DNA of 64,000 nucleotides from Leifsonia sp. CL147 (GCF_900114565.1 NZ_FOTM01000007.1:98059-162058); one strand, 5' to 3'. Shown: positions 48,298 to 58,502, numbered from the stretch's first letter. Notes: generated by a model from the sequence alone, not told the origin. A program made the numbers and translations.

Positions 48298-50267
48298 GCC
48301 GTGTCGACCAGCTCGTGCGACCGGATGCTCTCCACGATCCGCTCGATCGCCTCATCCACGGTCACCCCGTTGCGCTGGGTACCATCCCGGAAGCGGAAGC
48401 TGACCGTCCCGGCGGACGCGTCCTCCTCGCCGACGATGAGCTGGAAGGGCACCCTGGCCTTGGTGTGCGTGCGGATCTTCTTCTGCATCCGGTCGTCGGA
48501 ATGGTCCACTTCCGCCCGCACGCCCCGGGCGCGGAGCCGCGAGATCACGTCGTCGAGGAACGGCGCGTACTGGTCGGCCACCGGGATGCCCACCACCTGG
48601 ACCGGCGACAGCCAGACCGGGAAGGCGCCCGCGTAGTGCTCCAGCAGGATGGCGAAGAACCGCTCGATCGAGCCGAGCAGGGCACGGTGGATCATCGCCG
48701 GCTGCTTCCGCGTGCCGTCGGCCGCGTTGTACTCCAGCTCGAACAGCTCCGGCTGGTTGAAGTCCAGCTGGACCGTGGACAGCTGCCAGGTGCGTCCGAT
48801 CGCATCCCGGGCCTGCACGGAGATCTTCGGCCCGTAGAACGCGGCCCCGCCCGGGTCGTCGACGAGTTCGAGCCCGGATTCGATCGCGACCTCGCGCAGC
48901 GTCTCGGTCGCGGTCTCCCAGCTCTCGTCGCTTCCGACGTACTTGTCCGGATCCTTGGTGGAGAGCTCCAGGTAGAAGTCGCTGAGGCCGTAGCCGCGCA
49001 GGGTCTCGAGCACGAACTCCAGCTGGCGGGCGACCTCGTCCTTGATCTGCTCGTCGGTCACGTAGATGTGCGCGTCGTCCTGGGTGAGGCCGCGGACACG
49101 GGTCAGCCCGGCCAGTGTGCCCGACTTCTCGTACCGGTACACCGTCCCGAACTCGGCCAGCCGCAGCGGCAGCTCGCGGTAGCTGCGACCGCGCGCGCGG
49201 AAGATCAGGTTGTGCATCGGGCAGTTCATCGGCTTGAGGTAGTAGTCCTGCCCCTGCCGGGTGATGTTGCCGTCCGCATCCCGCTCCTCATCGAGGTGCA
49301 TGGGCGGGAACATGCCGTCCTTGTACCAGTTGAGGTGCTGGCTGATCTCGTACAGGTGCGCCTTCGTGATGTGCGGCGTGTTGACCAGCTCGTAGTCGTT
49401 CGCGATCAGCCGCTCGCGCATGAAGTTCTCGATCTCGTTGCGGATGATCCCGCCCTTGGGATGGAACACCGCCAGTCCGGAGCCGATCTCCTCCGGGAAG
49501 CTGAACAGGTCGAGCTCTGCGCCGAGCTTGCGGTGGTCGCGCTTGGCGGCCTCCTCCATCCGCGTCTGGTAGGCGCGCAGCTCGTCCTTGCTGGGCCACG
49601 CCGTCCCGTAGACGCGCTGCAGCTGCTTGTTCTTCTCGTTGCCGCGCCAGTACGCCGCGGCCACGCGGGTGAGCGCCCAGCCGTTTCCGATCATCCGGGT
49701 GTTCGGGAGGTGCGGGCCGCGGCAGAGGTCCTTCCAGACGGTCTCGCCCGACTTCGGGTCGACGTTGTCGTAGATGGTCAGCTCACCGGACCCCACCTCG
49801 ACGGACTCGCTCTCGTCGAACGCCGCCGTGTCGCCGTGCTGCGCTCCGCCCTTCAGCCCGATGAGTTCGAGCTTGTACGGCTCGCCGGCGAGCTCGGCGC
49901 GGGCCTCCTCGTCCGTGACGACGCGACGGACGAACCGCTGGCCCGCCCGGACGATGCGCGACATCTCCTTTTCGAGGGACTTCAGGTCCTCGGGAGTGAA
50001 CGCCTCGACGACGTCGAAGTCGTAGTAGAAGCCGTCCGTGATGGGCGGACCGATGCCGAGCTTCGCCTCCGGGTTCACGGACTGGACGGCCTGCGCCAGC
50101 ACGTGGGCCGTGGAGTGACGCAGGATGCTGAGGCCGTCCGGCGAGTCGATGGTCACCGGCTCCACCTCGTCGGTCGTCGTGACGGTGGTCGCGAGGTCCT
50201 TCAGCTCGCCGTTGACGCGCATCGCGACAACGGAACGGTCGGTGAAGAGCTCGAAGCCGTCGGCCAC
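48285..50267 (-). CDS. thrS: Threonyl-tRNA synthetase
   Basis: 660 residues. Editing domain with [11 protein letters not shown] and the later Cys/His positions, then the class II core: motif 2 [21 protein letters not shown], zinc ligands in NCPMHNLIF, and motif 3 [15 protein letters not shown]-terminal anticodon-binding domain ends in [14 protein letters not shown] at 50267 is chosen (AGGAG eight bases upstream); a longer frame upstream is spurious. A hairpin lies in the leader. Confidence 0.97.
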   Translation of the reverse strand: MADGFELFTDRSVVAMRVNGELKDLATTVTTTDEVEPVTIDSPDGLSILRHSTAHVLAQAVQSVNPEAKLGIGPPITDGFYYDFDVVEAFTPEDLKSLEKEMSRIVRAGQRFVRRVVTDEEARAELAGEPYKLELIGLKGGAQHGDTAAFDESESVEVGSGELTIYDNVDPKSGETVWKDLCRGPHLPNTRMIGNGWALTRVAAAYWRGNEKNKQLQRVYGTAWPSKDELRAYQTRMEEAAKRDHRKLGAELDLFSFPEEIGSGLAVFHPKGGIIRNEIENFMRERLIANDYELVNTPHITKAHLYEISQHLNWYKDGMFPPMHLDEERDADGNITRQGQDYYLKPMNCPMHNLIFRARGRSYRELPLRLAEFGTVYRYEKSGTLAGLTRVRGLTQDDAHIYVTDEQIKDEVARQLEFVLETLRGYGLSDFYLELSTKDPDKYVGSDESWETATETLREVAIESGLELVDDPGGAAFYGPKISVQARDAIGRTWQLSTVQLDFNQPELFELEYNAADGTRKQPAMIHRALLGSIERFFAILLEHYAGAFPVWLSPVQVVGIPVADQYAPFLDDVISRLRARGVRAEVDHSDDRMQKKIRTHTKARVPFQLIVGEEDASAGTVSFRFRDGTQRNGVTVDEAIERIVESIRSHELVDTAWHD

Positions 50268-50286
50268 CTGTCCACTCCTAGGATCT

Positions 50287-50306
50287 GAGGGTTGTTGGGA
50301 ACCCTC
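50287..50306 (-). promoter_or_regulatory. Hairpin in the thrS leader
   Basis: Perfect 7-bp inverted repeat (GAGGGTT / AACCCTC, 6-base loop) ending 19 bp before the thrS GTG and next to its AGGAG site. TAGAGT just upstream on the minus strand could be a -10 box, which would put the hairpin at the very 5' end of the mRNA. ThrS autoregulation by leader binding is known in E. coli, but the loop here lacks a CGU anticodon mimic. Could equally be a simple stabilising stem. Confidence 0.4.
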
Positions 50307-50358
50307 CAACTCTAGCCGGACCCCGCCGCCCGCCCGGGTCGCGCGTACCGTGGAGGGG

Positions 50359-50895
50359 GTGAGCGCGAAACGCCGGAGCCTCCTGGATCGCACCTTCTTC
50401 GTCAGCCTGGTGCTCAAAGGACTGGACGGTGCGGTCGAGCTGATCGCCGGAGCGGCGCTCCTCGTCGTGACGCCGGCCCAGATCGCGGCCGTGACGCGGG
50501 CGCTCACCCGGCACGAGCTCCACGAGGATCCCAACGACCCCATCGCGAACGCACTCGTCCACTACACCAGCACCGTGAGCGTCTCGGCGACCCTCTTCGG
50601 CGCGATCTACCTCCTGGCCCACGGGATCGTGAAGGTGGTCCTGGTCGTCGCCGTCCTCCGCAACAGGCTCTGGGCCTACCCGTGGCTGATCGCCTTCCTC
50701 GTCGCCTTCATCGGCTACCAGGGGTATGAGCTGATCGTGCACTTCACCTGGGCTCTGGCCGCTTTGACCGCATTCGACATCTTCATCGTCGTGCTGACCG
50801 TGCGCGAGTATCGCGTGCGAAGACATCACAATCCCGCGGCCACCCGCGCATCCGCGGAGAGGCCGCAGGCCTCTGACGCGCCCGAGGCCGAGTAG
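50359..50895 (+). CDS. DUF2127 membrane protein
   Basis: 178 residues with four predicted membrane segments ([80 protein letters not shown]) and [17 protein letters not shown] typical of DUF2127. Unknown function. GTG at 50359; GGAGG is very close, so a GTG three codons upstream may be the true start. Divergent from thrS. Confidence 0.85.
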   Translation: MSAKRRSLLDRTFFVSLVLKGLDGAVELIAGAALLVVTPAQIAAVTRALTRHELHEDPNDPIANALVHYTSTVSVSATLFGAIYLLAHGIVKVVLVVAVLRNRLWAYPWLIAFLVAFIGYQGYELIVHFTWALAALTAFDIFIVVLTVREYRVRRHHNPAATRASAERPQASDAPEAE

Positions 50896-51028
50896 AACGC
50901 GCGTGTCACCCCACTGAGGGTCGTGCGCTCCGGCACGCGGAACCCTAGACTGATCGAGCCCTACCCTCCCCGAATCGCACTCCGACGGACCCGACCGACG
51001 GACACCTCACCTCCTCACAAAGAAGCGG

Positions 51029-53269
51029 ATGTCCCTCATGAGAATCGGTTACCTCACGGCCGGTGCGCTCGTCTTGTCGCTCCTGCAGGCGACGCCGGCT
51101 CAGGGTGCGACGCCATCGGTTCCGGCCCCGTCGGCCACCACGGCGCCGGCTGCGGCCGCAACGCCGCAGGCGTCACCCACGCCGTCGCCGTCCGCGCCTC
51201 CCGCATCCTCCTCGTCCACGCCCACTCCGTCCCCGTCGCCGTCGACCGCGGACGCGGATCCCTCGCTCGCGCAGATGAATGCCGCAGGCGACCACGCCAT
51301 GGGATCGACGGTGGCCGCCGCGGAAGGTCCTGCCGTCTCCCCGTATGCGCTCAGCCCGGAGGCAGCGCTCGGCGTCGGAGGAACGCTCGGTATGGATGTG
51401 AGCGGCTGGCAGCCGACCGTCGACTGGAACGCGATGTGGTCCAACGGCGCGAGATTCGTCTACATCAAGTCCACCGAGGGCACGGATTACGTCAGCTCCC
51501 ATTTCCCGTCGCAGTGGACGGGTGCGACGAGCGTCGGGATGATCCGTGGCGCTTACCACTTCGCGGACCCGAGCACGGATCTGGGCCAGGACGGCGCCAG
51601 CCAAGCGCGGTACTTCTACGCGCACGGCGGCAACTGGGCGCCGGATGGACGGACCCTTCCGCCACTGCTCGACATCGAGTACGGACCCAGCTCCACCTGC
51701 TGGGGCATGTCGACGGCAGCCATGTCGGCGTGGATCGCCGACTTCGTCCACACGATGAAGGCGCTGACCGGGATCCCGCCCGCGATCTACTCCACGACCA
51801 ACTGGTGGAACCAGTGCACCGGCTCCGACAACACTTTCGGCGCGTACCCGCTCTTCGTGGCACGGTACGGAACGACCACCCCGGGTGCGCTGCCCGCGAG
51901 CTGGTTGAACTGGACCATGTGGCAGTACGCCGACGCCGGAGTCTTCGCCGGTGACCAGGACATCTTCAACGGCACCTGGGCCCAGCTCCAGGCCTTCGCG
52001 TACGGGGCGCAGAGCCACCCGCCGATCGGGTCCTATGACACGGCGACCGTGACCTCCGGGGCGCCGTTCACTGTGACCGGCTGGGCGATCGACTTGACCA
52101 ACCTGGCGGCCTCCAGCCAGGTGCAGATCACCTGGAACACGCCGGCGGGGATCACCACGACGACCGTCACCGCAAACGCCAGCAGGCCCGATGTCGGCAA
52201 CGTCTATCCGTCCGCCGGCGCGGCACACGGCTTCGCCGTGCAGGCGCCGTGGAGCGGCTACGGACAGTACGGGGCGTGCATCACCGCGCTGGCCCTGCCG
52301 GGCGACAGCGCCGGCAACGCCTCGCTCGGCTGCAAGACGGCCTTCATCTCGGCGGCGATCGCCACCGCGCCCGCGGCGACCCGCTTGGCGGGGTCCGACC
52401 GCTTCGCCACGTCCGTCCAGGTCTCGCAGCAGGCATTCCCGACCCCGGGTGTCCCCGTGGTCTACGTCGCTTCGGGTCTGGACTTCCCTGACGCGCTCTC
52501 CGCCGCTCCAGCCGCCGGCGCTCAGCACGGGCCCGTCCTTCTGACGATGCCCGGCACCGTCCCGCCGAACGTGCTGGCCGAGATCCAGCGATTGAAGCCG
52601 GCGAAGATCATCGTCGTCGGCGGGACCAGCGCGATCACCGACGACGCCCTCACGCAGCTGCAGGCCGTGGCACCGGTGACCCGCATCGGCGGCGTCGATC
52701 GCTACGACACGTCACGGCAGATCGCGGCCTACGCCTTCCCGAACGCCACTGCTGCCTTCATCGCGGCTGCGAACAGCTTTGCGGACGCGCTGTCGGCCGC
52801 GCCCGTGGCCGCCAAGAAGAACAGCCCGCTGCTGCTCGTCAACGGCGCGACCATCGACCCGGCGACCCAGGCCTATCTGACCGGCAAGTCGGTGCACTCG
52901 CTCACGCTCATCGGCGGCTCGGACGTGGTCGGCGACGTCTGGTCGGTGCAGCCCCAGAGCCAGGGGTCGACGGTCACCCGCATCGGCGGATCCGACCGGT
53001 TCGCCACCAGCGCGCTGCTGGCCGCCTCCGGTTACCCCGCGAACGGCGCAGGGACCGTGTACCTGGCCTCCGGAATCACCTGGCAGGACGCCCTCGTCGC
53101 CTCCGCTGCAGCGGGCTCCGCATCCCGCCCGTTGCTCCTGGTGCGCGCCGGCTGCGTGCCCCGCGTCATCGGGGACCAGATGGTCCGCCTCGCCACGACG
53201 GCGACGAACATCACCGGCGGCACGGACGTGCTGAGCTCCGACATCGAGGGCCTGCAGGTCTGCTACTGA
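51029..53269 (+). CDS. Secreted GH25 lysozyme with three cell-wall-binding repeats
   Basis: 746 residues. Signal peptide (residues 1-27, ending TPAQGA), an Ala/Pro/Ser/Thr-rich linker to about residue 110, then a GH25 muramidase domain with GMDVSGWQPTVDW and the catalytic DxE in LPPLLDIEYGPSS. A beta-rich middle region (about 335-450) has no clear call. Residues about 452-746 hold three CWB2-type repeats (TRLAGSDRFATSVQVS, TRIGGVDRYDTSRQIA, TRIGGSDRFATSALLA), which anchor proteins to the cell wall in clostridia and actinobacteria. Probably a peptidoglycan remodelling enzyme or, less likely, an antibacterial. Stands alone. Confidence 0.93.
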   Translation: MSLMRIGYLTAGALVLSLLQATPAQGATPSVPAPSATTAPAAAATPQASPTPSPSAPPASSSSTPTPSPSPSTADADPSLAQMNAAGDHAMGSTVAAAEGPAVSPYALSPEAALGVGGTLGMDVSGWQPTVDWNAMWSNGARFVYIKSTEGTDYVSSHFPSQWTGATSVGMIRGAYHFADPSTDLGQDGASQARYFYAHGGNWAPDGRTLPPLLDIEYGPSSTCWGMSTAAMSAWIADFVHTMKALTGIPPAIYSTTNWWNQCTGSDNTFGAYPLFVARYGTTTPGALPASWLNWTMWQYADAGVFAGDQDIFNGTWAQLQAFAYGAQSHPPIGSYDTATVTSGAPFTVTGWAIDLTNLAASSQVQITWNTPAGITTTTVTANASRPDVGNVYPSAGAAHGFAVQAPWSGYGQYGACITALALPGDSAGNASLGCKTAFISAAIATAPAATRLAGSDRFATSVQVSQQAFPTPGVPVVYVASGLDFPDALSAAPAAGAQHGPVLLTMPGTVPPNVLAEIQRLKPAKIIVVGGTSAITDDALTQLQAVAPVTRIGGVDRYDTSRQIAAYAFPNATAAFIAAANSFADALSAAPVAAKKNSPLLLVNGATIDPATQAYLTGKSVHSLTLIGGSDVVGDVWSVQPQSQGSTVTRIGGSDRFATSALLAASGYPANGAGTVYLASGITWQDALVASAAAGSASRPLLLVRAGCVPRVIGDQMVRLATTATNITGGTDVLSSDIEGLQVCY

Positions 53270-53296
53270 TCGGAGCGGACGGGCGCGGTCACGCGT

Positions 53297-55591
53297 TCAC
53301 TGCTCCACGGCCTCCAAGCGCACGATGACGGCCTTCGACACCGGGGTGTTGCTCCCGGTGGCAGCGCTTTTCAGCGGCACGAGGACGTTCGCTTCGGGGT
53401 AGTACGCCGCCGCGCATCCCCGTGCCGTCGGGTAGGACACGATCCGGTAGTTCGGGAGGACGCGGTCCGGCTCGTCGTGCCACTCGCTGATGACGTTCAC
53501 CCGCTGACCGTCGGCGAGCCGGAGTTCCGCGAGATCGTCCGGGTTGACGAAGATCACGTCGCGGCCCTTCGTGATGCCGCGGTAGCGGTCGTTGAGGCTG
53601 TAGATCGTCGTGTTGAACTGGTCATGAGAGCGCAGCGTCTGCAGGATCAGCCGGCCTTCCGGCCGCTCGAGGTGCTCCAGTTCGTTGACGGTGATCATCG
53701 CCTTGCCGGTTGCGGTGTCGAAGCGGCGCGCGTCGCGGGGGCCGTTCGGCAGGACGAAGCCGCCCTTCCGGCGGACGTCGGCATTGAATGCCTCGAAGCC
53801 CGGCACGACCCGGCTGATGTGGTCGCGGATCACGTCGTACTCGTCCTCGAATCCGGCCCAGTCGATCCCGTACCGGTCGCCGAGCGTCGCCCGCGCCAAC
53901 CGGCAGACGATGGCCACCTCCGAGAGCAGGCCGGGCGCGACCGGGGGCACCGCGCCGTGGGTGGCGTGCACAGCGCAGACGCTGTCCTCCACCGAGAGGA
54001 ACTGCGGACCGCCCTTCTGGAGGTCCACCTCGGTGCGGCCGAGCGTCGGCAGGATCAGCGCCTCCTCCCCGGTGACGACGTGCGAACGGTTGAGCTTGGT
54101 CGACACCTGCACCGTCAGTCCAGCGCCCCGCATGGCCGCCTCCGCGGCAGCGGTGTCGGAGATCGCCGCGACGAAGTTGCCTCCCATCGCGAAGAAGACA
54201 TCGATCTCGCCGCGCTGCAGACCGGTGATCGTCTGCAGGGAGTCGAAGCCGTGCGTGCGGGGCGGATCGAAGCCGAACTCGCGCTGAACGGCGTCGAGGA
54301 AGCTGTCGGGCATCCGCTCCCAGATCCCCATCGTCCGGTCGCCCTGCACATTGCTGTGACCGCGGATCGGAGAGGCGCCCGCACCGGGCTTGCCGATGTT
54401 GCCGCGCAGCAGGAGGAGGGTGATCAGCTCCTTGAGGGTCGCAACCGCATTCTTCTGCTGCGTCAGACCCATCGCCCATGTGATGATCGTGCGGTCGGAA
54501 CGCACGTAGAGGTCCGCCAGCAGGTCCACCTGGTCGAGAGTGAGGCCGGTGGCCTCCAGCACGGTGGCGTCGTCGAGCGCGGCGATGTGCTCGCGGAACG
54601 CTTCGAGACCCAGGGTGTGCTCGGCGAGGAACTCGTTGTCGAGCACGGTCCCGGGCGCGCGGTCCTCGGCCTGCAGCACCCGCTTCGACACCGCTTGCAG
54701 CAGTGCCATGTCGCCGCCGGAGCGGATCTGGAAGAAGTGATCGGCGATCTGGGTGCCTTTGCCGATGATGCCGCGTGCCTTCTGCGGGTTCTTGTAGCGG
54801 ATCAGGCCCGCCTCCGGAAGCGGGTTCACGGCGACGATCGTGGCGCCGTTCCGTTTCGCCTCCTCCAGAGCGGTGAGCATGCGCGGATGGTTCGTGCCCG
54901 GATTCTGCCCCATCACGATGATCAGCTCGGCTTTGCCGAAGTCGTCGTAGGCGATCGTCGACTTGCCGATGCCGATCGTCTCGCTCAACGCCGTGCCGGT
55001 CGACTCGTGGCACATGTTGGAGCAATCGGGGAGGTTGTTGGTCCCGAATGCGCGGGCGAACAGCTGATAGACGAACGCCGTCTCGTTGGCGGTGCGGCCA
55101 GAGGTGTAGAACGCGGCGCGGTCCGGCGAGTCGAGGGAGGTGAGGCGATCGGCGATCACCGTGAATGCCCGGTCCCAGCCGATCGGTTCGTAATGATCCG
55201 AGCCGGCCTGCTTGTAGACGGGCTCGACGAGGCGACCCTGCATCCCGAGCCAGTACTCCGACTTGTCCAGCAGGCTGGTCAGCGAGTTCTCGGCCCAGAA
55301 GCTCGTCGGGACCGTGACCGGCGTCGCCTCCCAGGTGACAGCCTTCGCACCGTTCTCGCAGAACTCCAGGAGGTTGCGCTCGCCCGGGTCCGGCCAGGCG
55401 CAGCTCATGCAGTCGAAGCCGTTCTTCTGGTTGATCGCCGTCATCAGCTTCGCGGTTCGCAGCGGACCCATCTCGGCGATGGCCGGCTCCATCGAATGCA
55501 GGATCGCGGGCACTCCGACGGCCCAGTCCTTGTTGCGGCCGACCTGCAGGTCGGGGTAGTCGGTCCCGGGGTTCACGTCCCTGTCATGCAT
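53297..55591 (-). CDS. FdhF/YdeP-family molybdopterin oxidoreductase
   Basis: 764 residues. Formate dehydrogenase-like molybdenum enzyme of the YdeP group: NQKNGFDCMSCAWPDPGERN at about residues 35-55, SNMCHESTGTALSETIG at the Mo-ligand position (Cys, no selenocysteine), ELIIVMGQNPGTNHPRM, GNIGKPGAGASPIRGHSNVQGDRTMG and a C-terminal molydopterin dinucleotide-binding domain (LILQTLRSHDQFNTTIYSLNDRYRG). No signal peptide. The ATG shares one base with the fdhD stop. Physiological substrate unknown; YdeP is linked to acid resistance in E. coli. Confidence 0.9.
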   Translation of the reverse strand: MHDRDVNPGTDYPDLQVGRNKDWAVGVPAILHSMEPAIAEMGPLRTAKLMTAINQKNGFDCMSCAWPDPGERNLLEFCENGAKAVTWEATPVTVPTSFWAENSLTSLLDKSEYWLGMQGRLVEPVYKQAGSDHYEPIGWDRAFTVIADRLTSLDSPDRAAFYTSGRTANETAFVYQLFARAFGTNNLPDCSNMCHESTGTALSETIGIGKSTIAYDDFGKAELIIVMGQNPGTNHPRMLTALEEAKRNGATIVAVNPLPEAGLIRYKNPQKARGIIGKGTQIADHFFQIRSGGDMALLQAVSKRVLQAEDRAPGTVLDNEFLAEHTLGLEAFREHIAALDDATVLEATGLTLDQVDLLADLYVRSDRTIITWAMGLTQQKNAVATLKELITLLLLRGNIGKPGAGASPIRGHSNVQGDRTMGIWERMPDSFLDAVQREFGFDPPRTHGFDSLQTITGLQRGEIDVFFAMGGNFVAAISDTAAAEAAMRGAGLTVQVSTKLNRSHVVTGEEALILPTLGRTEVDLQKGGPQFLSVEDSVCAVHATHGAVPPVAPGLLSEVAIVCRLARATLGDRYGIDWAGFEDEYDVIRDHISRVVPGFEAFNADVRRKGGFVLPNGPRDARRFDTATGKAMITVNELEHLERPEGRLILQTLRSHDQFNTTIYSLNDRYRGITKGRDVIFVNPDDLAELRLADGQRVNVISEWHDEPDRVLPNYRIVSYPTARGCAAAYYPEANVLVPLKSAATGSNTPVSKAVIVRLEAVEQ

Positions 55592-56454
55592 CAGACCAGT
55601 TCCTCCTGTTTCCGGGTCTTCCCCGCAGCGACGACGCGCTCTTTCCCCGAGTAGACGATCATCGAGTTCCCGCGCAGGAATCCGATGACGGTCAGCCCCA
55701 GCTCCTGCCCGAGATCGACGGCCAGGGACGACGGCGCCGACACCGCCGCCAGCACGGGGATTCCCGCCATCGACGCCTTCTGCACCAACTCGAAGCTCGC
55801 ACGACCGGACACCATCAGGACGGTCCCGCTCAGCGGGAGCCGTCCTTCTTTCAGCCCCCAGCCGACGACCTTGTCCACGGCATTGTGCCGGCCGACATCC
55901 TCGCGCAGCACCAGCAGCTCTCCGGTGGCGGCGTCGAACAGCGCGGCCGCATGCAGGCCGCCCGTCTGGTCGAACACGGCCTGCCCGGCGCGGAGCCGAT
56001 CCGGCAGGGCGCTCAGGAACTCGTCGGAAACGGTCACCGGGTCCGCTGCCACCGGGTGGTGGGACCGGGTACGCACCGCGTCGATGCTCGCCTTGCCGCA
56101 CAGTCCGCACGAACTGGTCATGTAGAAGTTGCGATCGAGGCCCAGGACGGGACGCGCGACCCCGGGGGCGAGGGTGACATCCAGCACGTTGTACGTGTTC
56201 TCGCCCTCAGCCGGGAGCCCGGCGCAGTAGCGGATGGCGAGGAGTTCCTCGTCGTGGGCGACAACTCCCTCGGAGACGAGGAAACCGGCGGCCAGGTCGA
56301 AGTCGTGCCCGGGCGTACGCATCGTGATCGACAGCGGCGTTCCACCGAGCCGGATCTCGAGCGGCTCTTCGACGGCGAGGAGGTCCTCGCGGTGGGACTC
56401 GGCCCCGCCGACTTCGATCCTCGTGATGCGTCTTCGCGCCGTCCTCCTGCTCAT
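55591..56454 (-). CDS. fdhD: Formate dehydrogenase accessory sulfurtransferase FdhD
   Basis: Transfers sulfur from a cysteine desulfurase to the Mo cofactor so that formate dehydrogenase-type enzymes become active. 287 residues. Conserved CxxC in MTSSCGLCGKASIDAV near 112-117, LREDVGRHNAVDKVVGW and VSGRASFELVQKA. Directly upstream of, and overlapping, the YdeP-type gene it probably serves; divergent from moeA. Confidence 0.96.
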   Translation of the reverse strand: MSRRTARRRITRIEVGGAESHREDLLAVEEPLEIRLGGTPLSITMRTPGHDFDLAAGFLVSEGVVAHDEELLAIRYCAGLPAEGENTYNVLDVTLAPGVARPVLGLDRNFYMTSSCGLCGKASIDAVRTRSHHPVAADPVTVSDEFLSALPDRLRAGQAVFDQTGGLHAAALFDAATGELLVLREDVGRHNAVDKVVGWGLKEGRLPLSGTVLMVSGRASFELVQKASMAGIPVLAAVSAPSSLAVDLGQELGLTVIGFLRGNSMIVYSGKERVVAAGKTRKQEELV

Positions 56455-56562
56455 ACAGCAGGCTTATCACAGCGCTCGCGGCCGGTCCTACTCGAATCCG
56501 CCGAGGAAGCGCATCGACTTCGACGGGAACGATCCGCCCGGCGCGGGCCATACTCGAAAGCG

Positions 56563-57822
56563 ATGAGTACCACGGCCGCGAAGAGACACGACAGACGGGC
56601 GGCGAGACCTGCCTGGCACGACGCCCGGGCGATCGCACTGGCGGCTGGGACCGCTGCTCTGCTGCCGGAGGAGACCGTGGCGCTCGCGGACGCTGTCGGA
56701 CGCCACCTGGCAGACGACCTGCTCACCGACATCGATCTCCCCCATTTCGCCTCGGCGGCGATGGACGGCTGGCTGGTGGTGGGCGATGGACCGTGGAAGC
56801 TGGAGGGTCACGTCGTCGAACGGTTCGGGGACGGCCTCCCCGCTCGGGGCTTCGCACGCCCCATCGTGACCGGGGCGCTCGTGCCGGCCGGCGCGACCGC
56901 GGTACTCCGCAGCGAGAGCGGTTCGGTCGCCGACGGCGTCCTCCGCTCGACCGTCGCACACGAGCCGCGACCGGGCCAGCACATCCGGCCGGCGGGGATG
57001 GAGGCTGCGCGCGGCGAGCGCATCATCGCCTCCGACACGCTGCTCAACCCGGCACACGTCGCACTCGCCGCCGCCACCGGACGCGATGAGCTCGCGGTGC
57101 GCGCCGTGCCCCGTGTCGGGCTGGTGCTCACCGGCGACGAGGTCGTGACCGCGGGCATCCCGGGTCCCGGACGCGTGCGGGACAGCTTCGGCGTCCAGCT
57201 GCCGGCCTTCATCCGCATGCTCGGCGGCACCGTGACAGGAGCGACCCGCGTGGGCGATGACGTGGAGGGGACCGCGCGCGCTCTCGACGAGGTCGACGCT
57301 CCCCTGGTCGTCTCCACCGGCGGTACCGGTACCTCGCCCACGGACCATGTCCGCGATGCCCTCCGCATGCTCGATGCCCGGATTCTGGTGGACGGCATTG
57401 CGATGCGTCCGGGAGGCCCCACCACGCTGGCCGTGCTGCCGGACGGCCGGTTCGTCGCGGCTCTTCCGGGGAACCCGCTCGCGGCGATGCTGGGCGCACT
57501 CACGGTGGTCGAGCCCCTGCTCGCTGGGTTGGCGGGTCGGCCGTCCGACCAGCTCAGGGCGGTGGTCGCCGCCGCGACGACGGGGCGCGACGGCGCGACG
57601 ACGCTCGCACCGTTCACCTGGGTGGATGGCCGGGCGACGGTGACGGCGTGGCACGGGGCCGCGATGCTGCGCGGGCTCGCCGGCGCCAGCGGCATCCTCG
57701 TGGTGCCGGAGGAGGGGCTACGCGAGGGCGACACCGCTGACAGTATGGCGTTGCCCTGGTCGGGCTTCGACACGCAGCTCGCTGGTCCGGGGCCCGTGAC
57801 GGTGGAGAGCCGGCGTGGCTGA
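56563..57822 (+). CDS. moeA: Molybdopterin molybdenumtransferase
   Basis: Inserts molybdate into molybdopterin. 419 residues. LPHFASAAMDGWLV (the family SAMDG signature), VRDSFGVQLPAFIRMLGG, VVSTGGTGTSPTDHVRDAL and FVAALPGNPLAAMLGALTVVEPLL. Start at the ATG at 56563 with weak GAAAG; the longer open frame upstream overlaps fdhD and is spurious. The last 8 bp overlap mobA. Confidence 0.95.
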   Translation: MSTTAAKRHDRRAARPAWHDARAIALAAGTAALLPEETVALADAVGRHLADDLLTDIDLPHFASAAMDGWLVVGDGPWKLEGHVVERFGDGLPARGFARPIVTGALVPAGATAVLRSESGSVADGVLRSTVAHEPRPGQHIRPAGMEAARGERIIASDTLLNPAHVALAAATGRDELAVRAVPRVGLVLTGDEVVTAGIPGPGRVRDSFGVQLPAFIRMLGGTVTGATRVGDDVEGTARALDEVDAPLVVSTGGTGTSPTDHVRDALRMLDARILVDGIAMRPGGPTTLAVLPDGRFVAALPGNPLAAMLGALTVVEPLLAGLAGRPSDQLRAVVAAATTGRDGATTLAPFTWVDGRATVTAWHGAAMLRGLAGASGILVVPEEGLREGDTADSMALPWSGFDTQLAGPGPVTVESRRG

Positions 57823-58381
57823 GCGTGTCCCGGTGGAGGCCGCCATCGTCGTCGCGGGCGGCCGCTCGACGCGGTTCGGGAGCGACAAGCTGCAGGCGCA
57901 GGTGGCCGGCCGGACTCTCCTTCTCCGGACGATCGAAGCCCTGAGCGAGTGCCGGACGGTGGTCATCGTCTCGGCCGCCGATCACGCTCTCCCCCGGGAC
58001 GCCGTGCGCGTGTCCGAGTATCCGCGGTGGGGTGGCCCGTGTGCGGGGATCGCAGCCGGGGTCGCCGCCCTGCCGGAAGGCACGCGCGAGGCGCTCATCG
58101 TCTCGGCGGACCTCGCACGGCCGGCCGACGCGATCGCGGCCCTTCACGGTATGCCGCTGGGAGTGCTCGCGGACGAGGCCGGCAACATCCAGTGGCTCCT
58201 CGCGCGCGTCCCGCTCCCCGCCCTGCGGAACCGGCTGGCGCAGCTTGAGGCGACTGGCGGGGTCGCAGGGACACCGGTGCGCGCGCTCATCGGGCGGCTC
58301 GGCCTCCCTGTCGTCCGCGTCAGCGCCGACGTGGTCGCGGACGTGGACGAACCGCGCGACCTCGATACCGTAACGGAGTGA
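57815..58381 (+). CDS. mobA: MobA-like molybdenum cofactor nucleotidyltransferase
   Basis: Adds GMP (or CMP) to the Mo cofactor, giving the dinucleotide form that the neighbouring oxidoreductase uses. 188 residues; AAIVVAGGRSTRFGSDKLQAQVAGRTLL is the nucleotide-binding signature, followed by VSEYPRWGGPCAGIAAGV. The C-terminal half is less typical. GTG start inside the moeA end. Confidence 0.88.
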   Translation: MAERVPVEAAIVVAGGRSTRFGSDKLQAQVAGRTLLLRTIEALSECRTVVIVSAADHALPRDAVRVSEYPRWGGPCAGIAAGVAALPEGTREALIVSADLARPADAIAALHGMPLGVLADEAGNIQWLLARVPLPALRNRLAQLEATGGVAGTPVRALIGRLGLPVVRVSADVVADVDEPRDLDTVTE

Positions 58382-58400
58382 GCCCGGTCCGGCCTACGCA

Positions 58401-58473
58401 GATCATTTCGCTCATGATCGCCGAAGTAATGGCGACCAAACTGTTCATTAATAGCCTTATGGCCTGGTATGCT
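58401..58473 (+). promoter_or_regulatory. Putative hipBA promoter/operator region
   Basis: An AT-rich stretch in a GC-rich neighbourhood. GATCAT (58401-58406) and ATGATC (58414-58419) form an inverted repeat that could be an operator. TTCATT (58444-58449) and TATGCT (58468-58473), 18 bp apart, could be -35 and -10. HipB-type antitoxins usually repress their own promoter. Confidence 0.4.
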
Positions 58474-58502
58474 CGTCACTAAAGGTCGGCGAAGGGGCGG
58501 TT

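Noticed and set aside
50268..50358. T-box leader of thrS
   Set aside because: No T-box sequence, specifier loop or terminator/antiterminator pair is visible in the short leader.
55885..57822. 645-codon start for moeA
   Set aside because: The first 226 codons are antisense to fdhD and lack MoeA homology; the ATG at 56563 gives family length.
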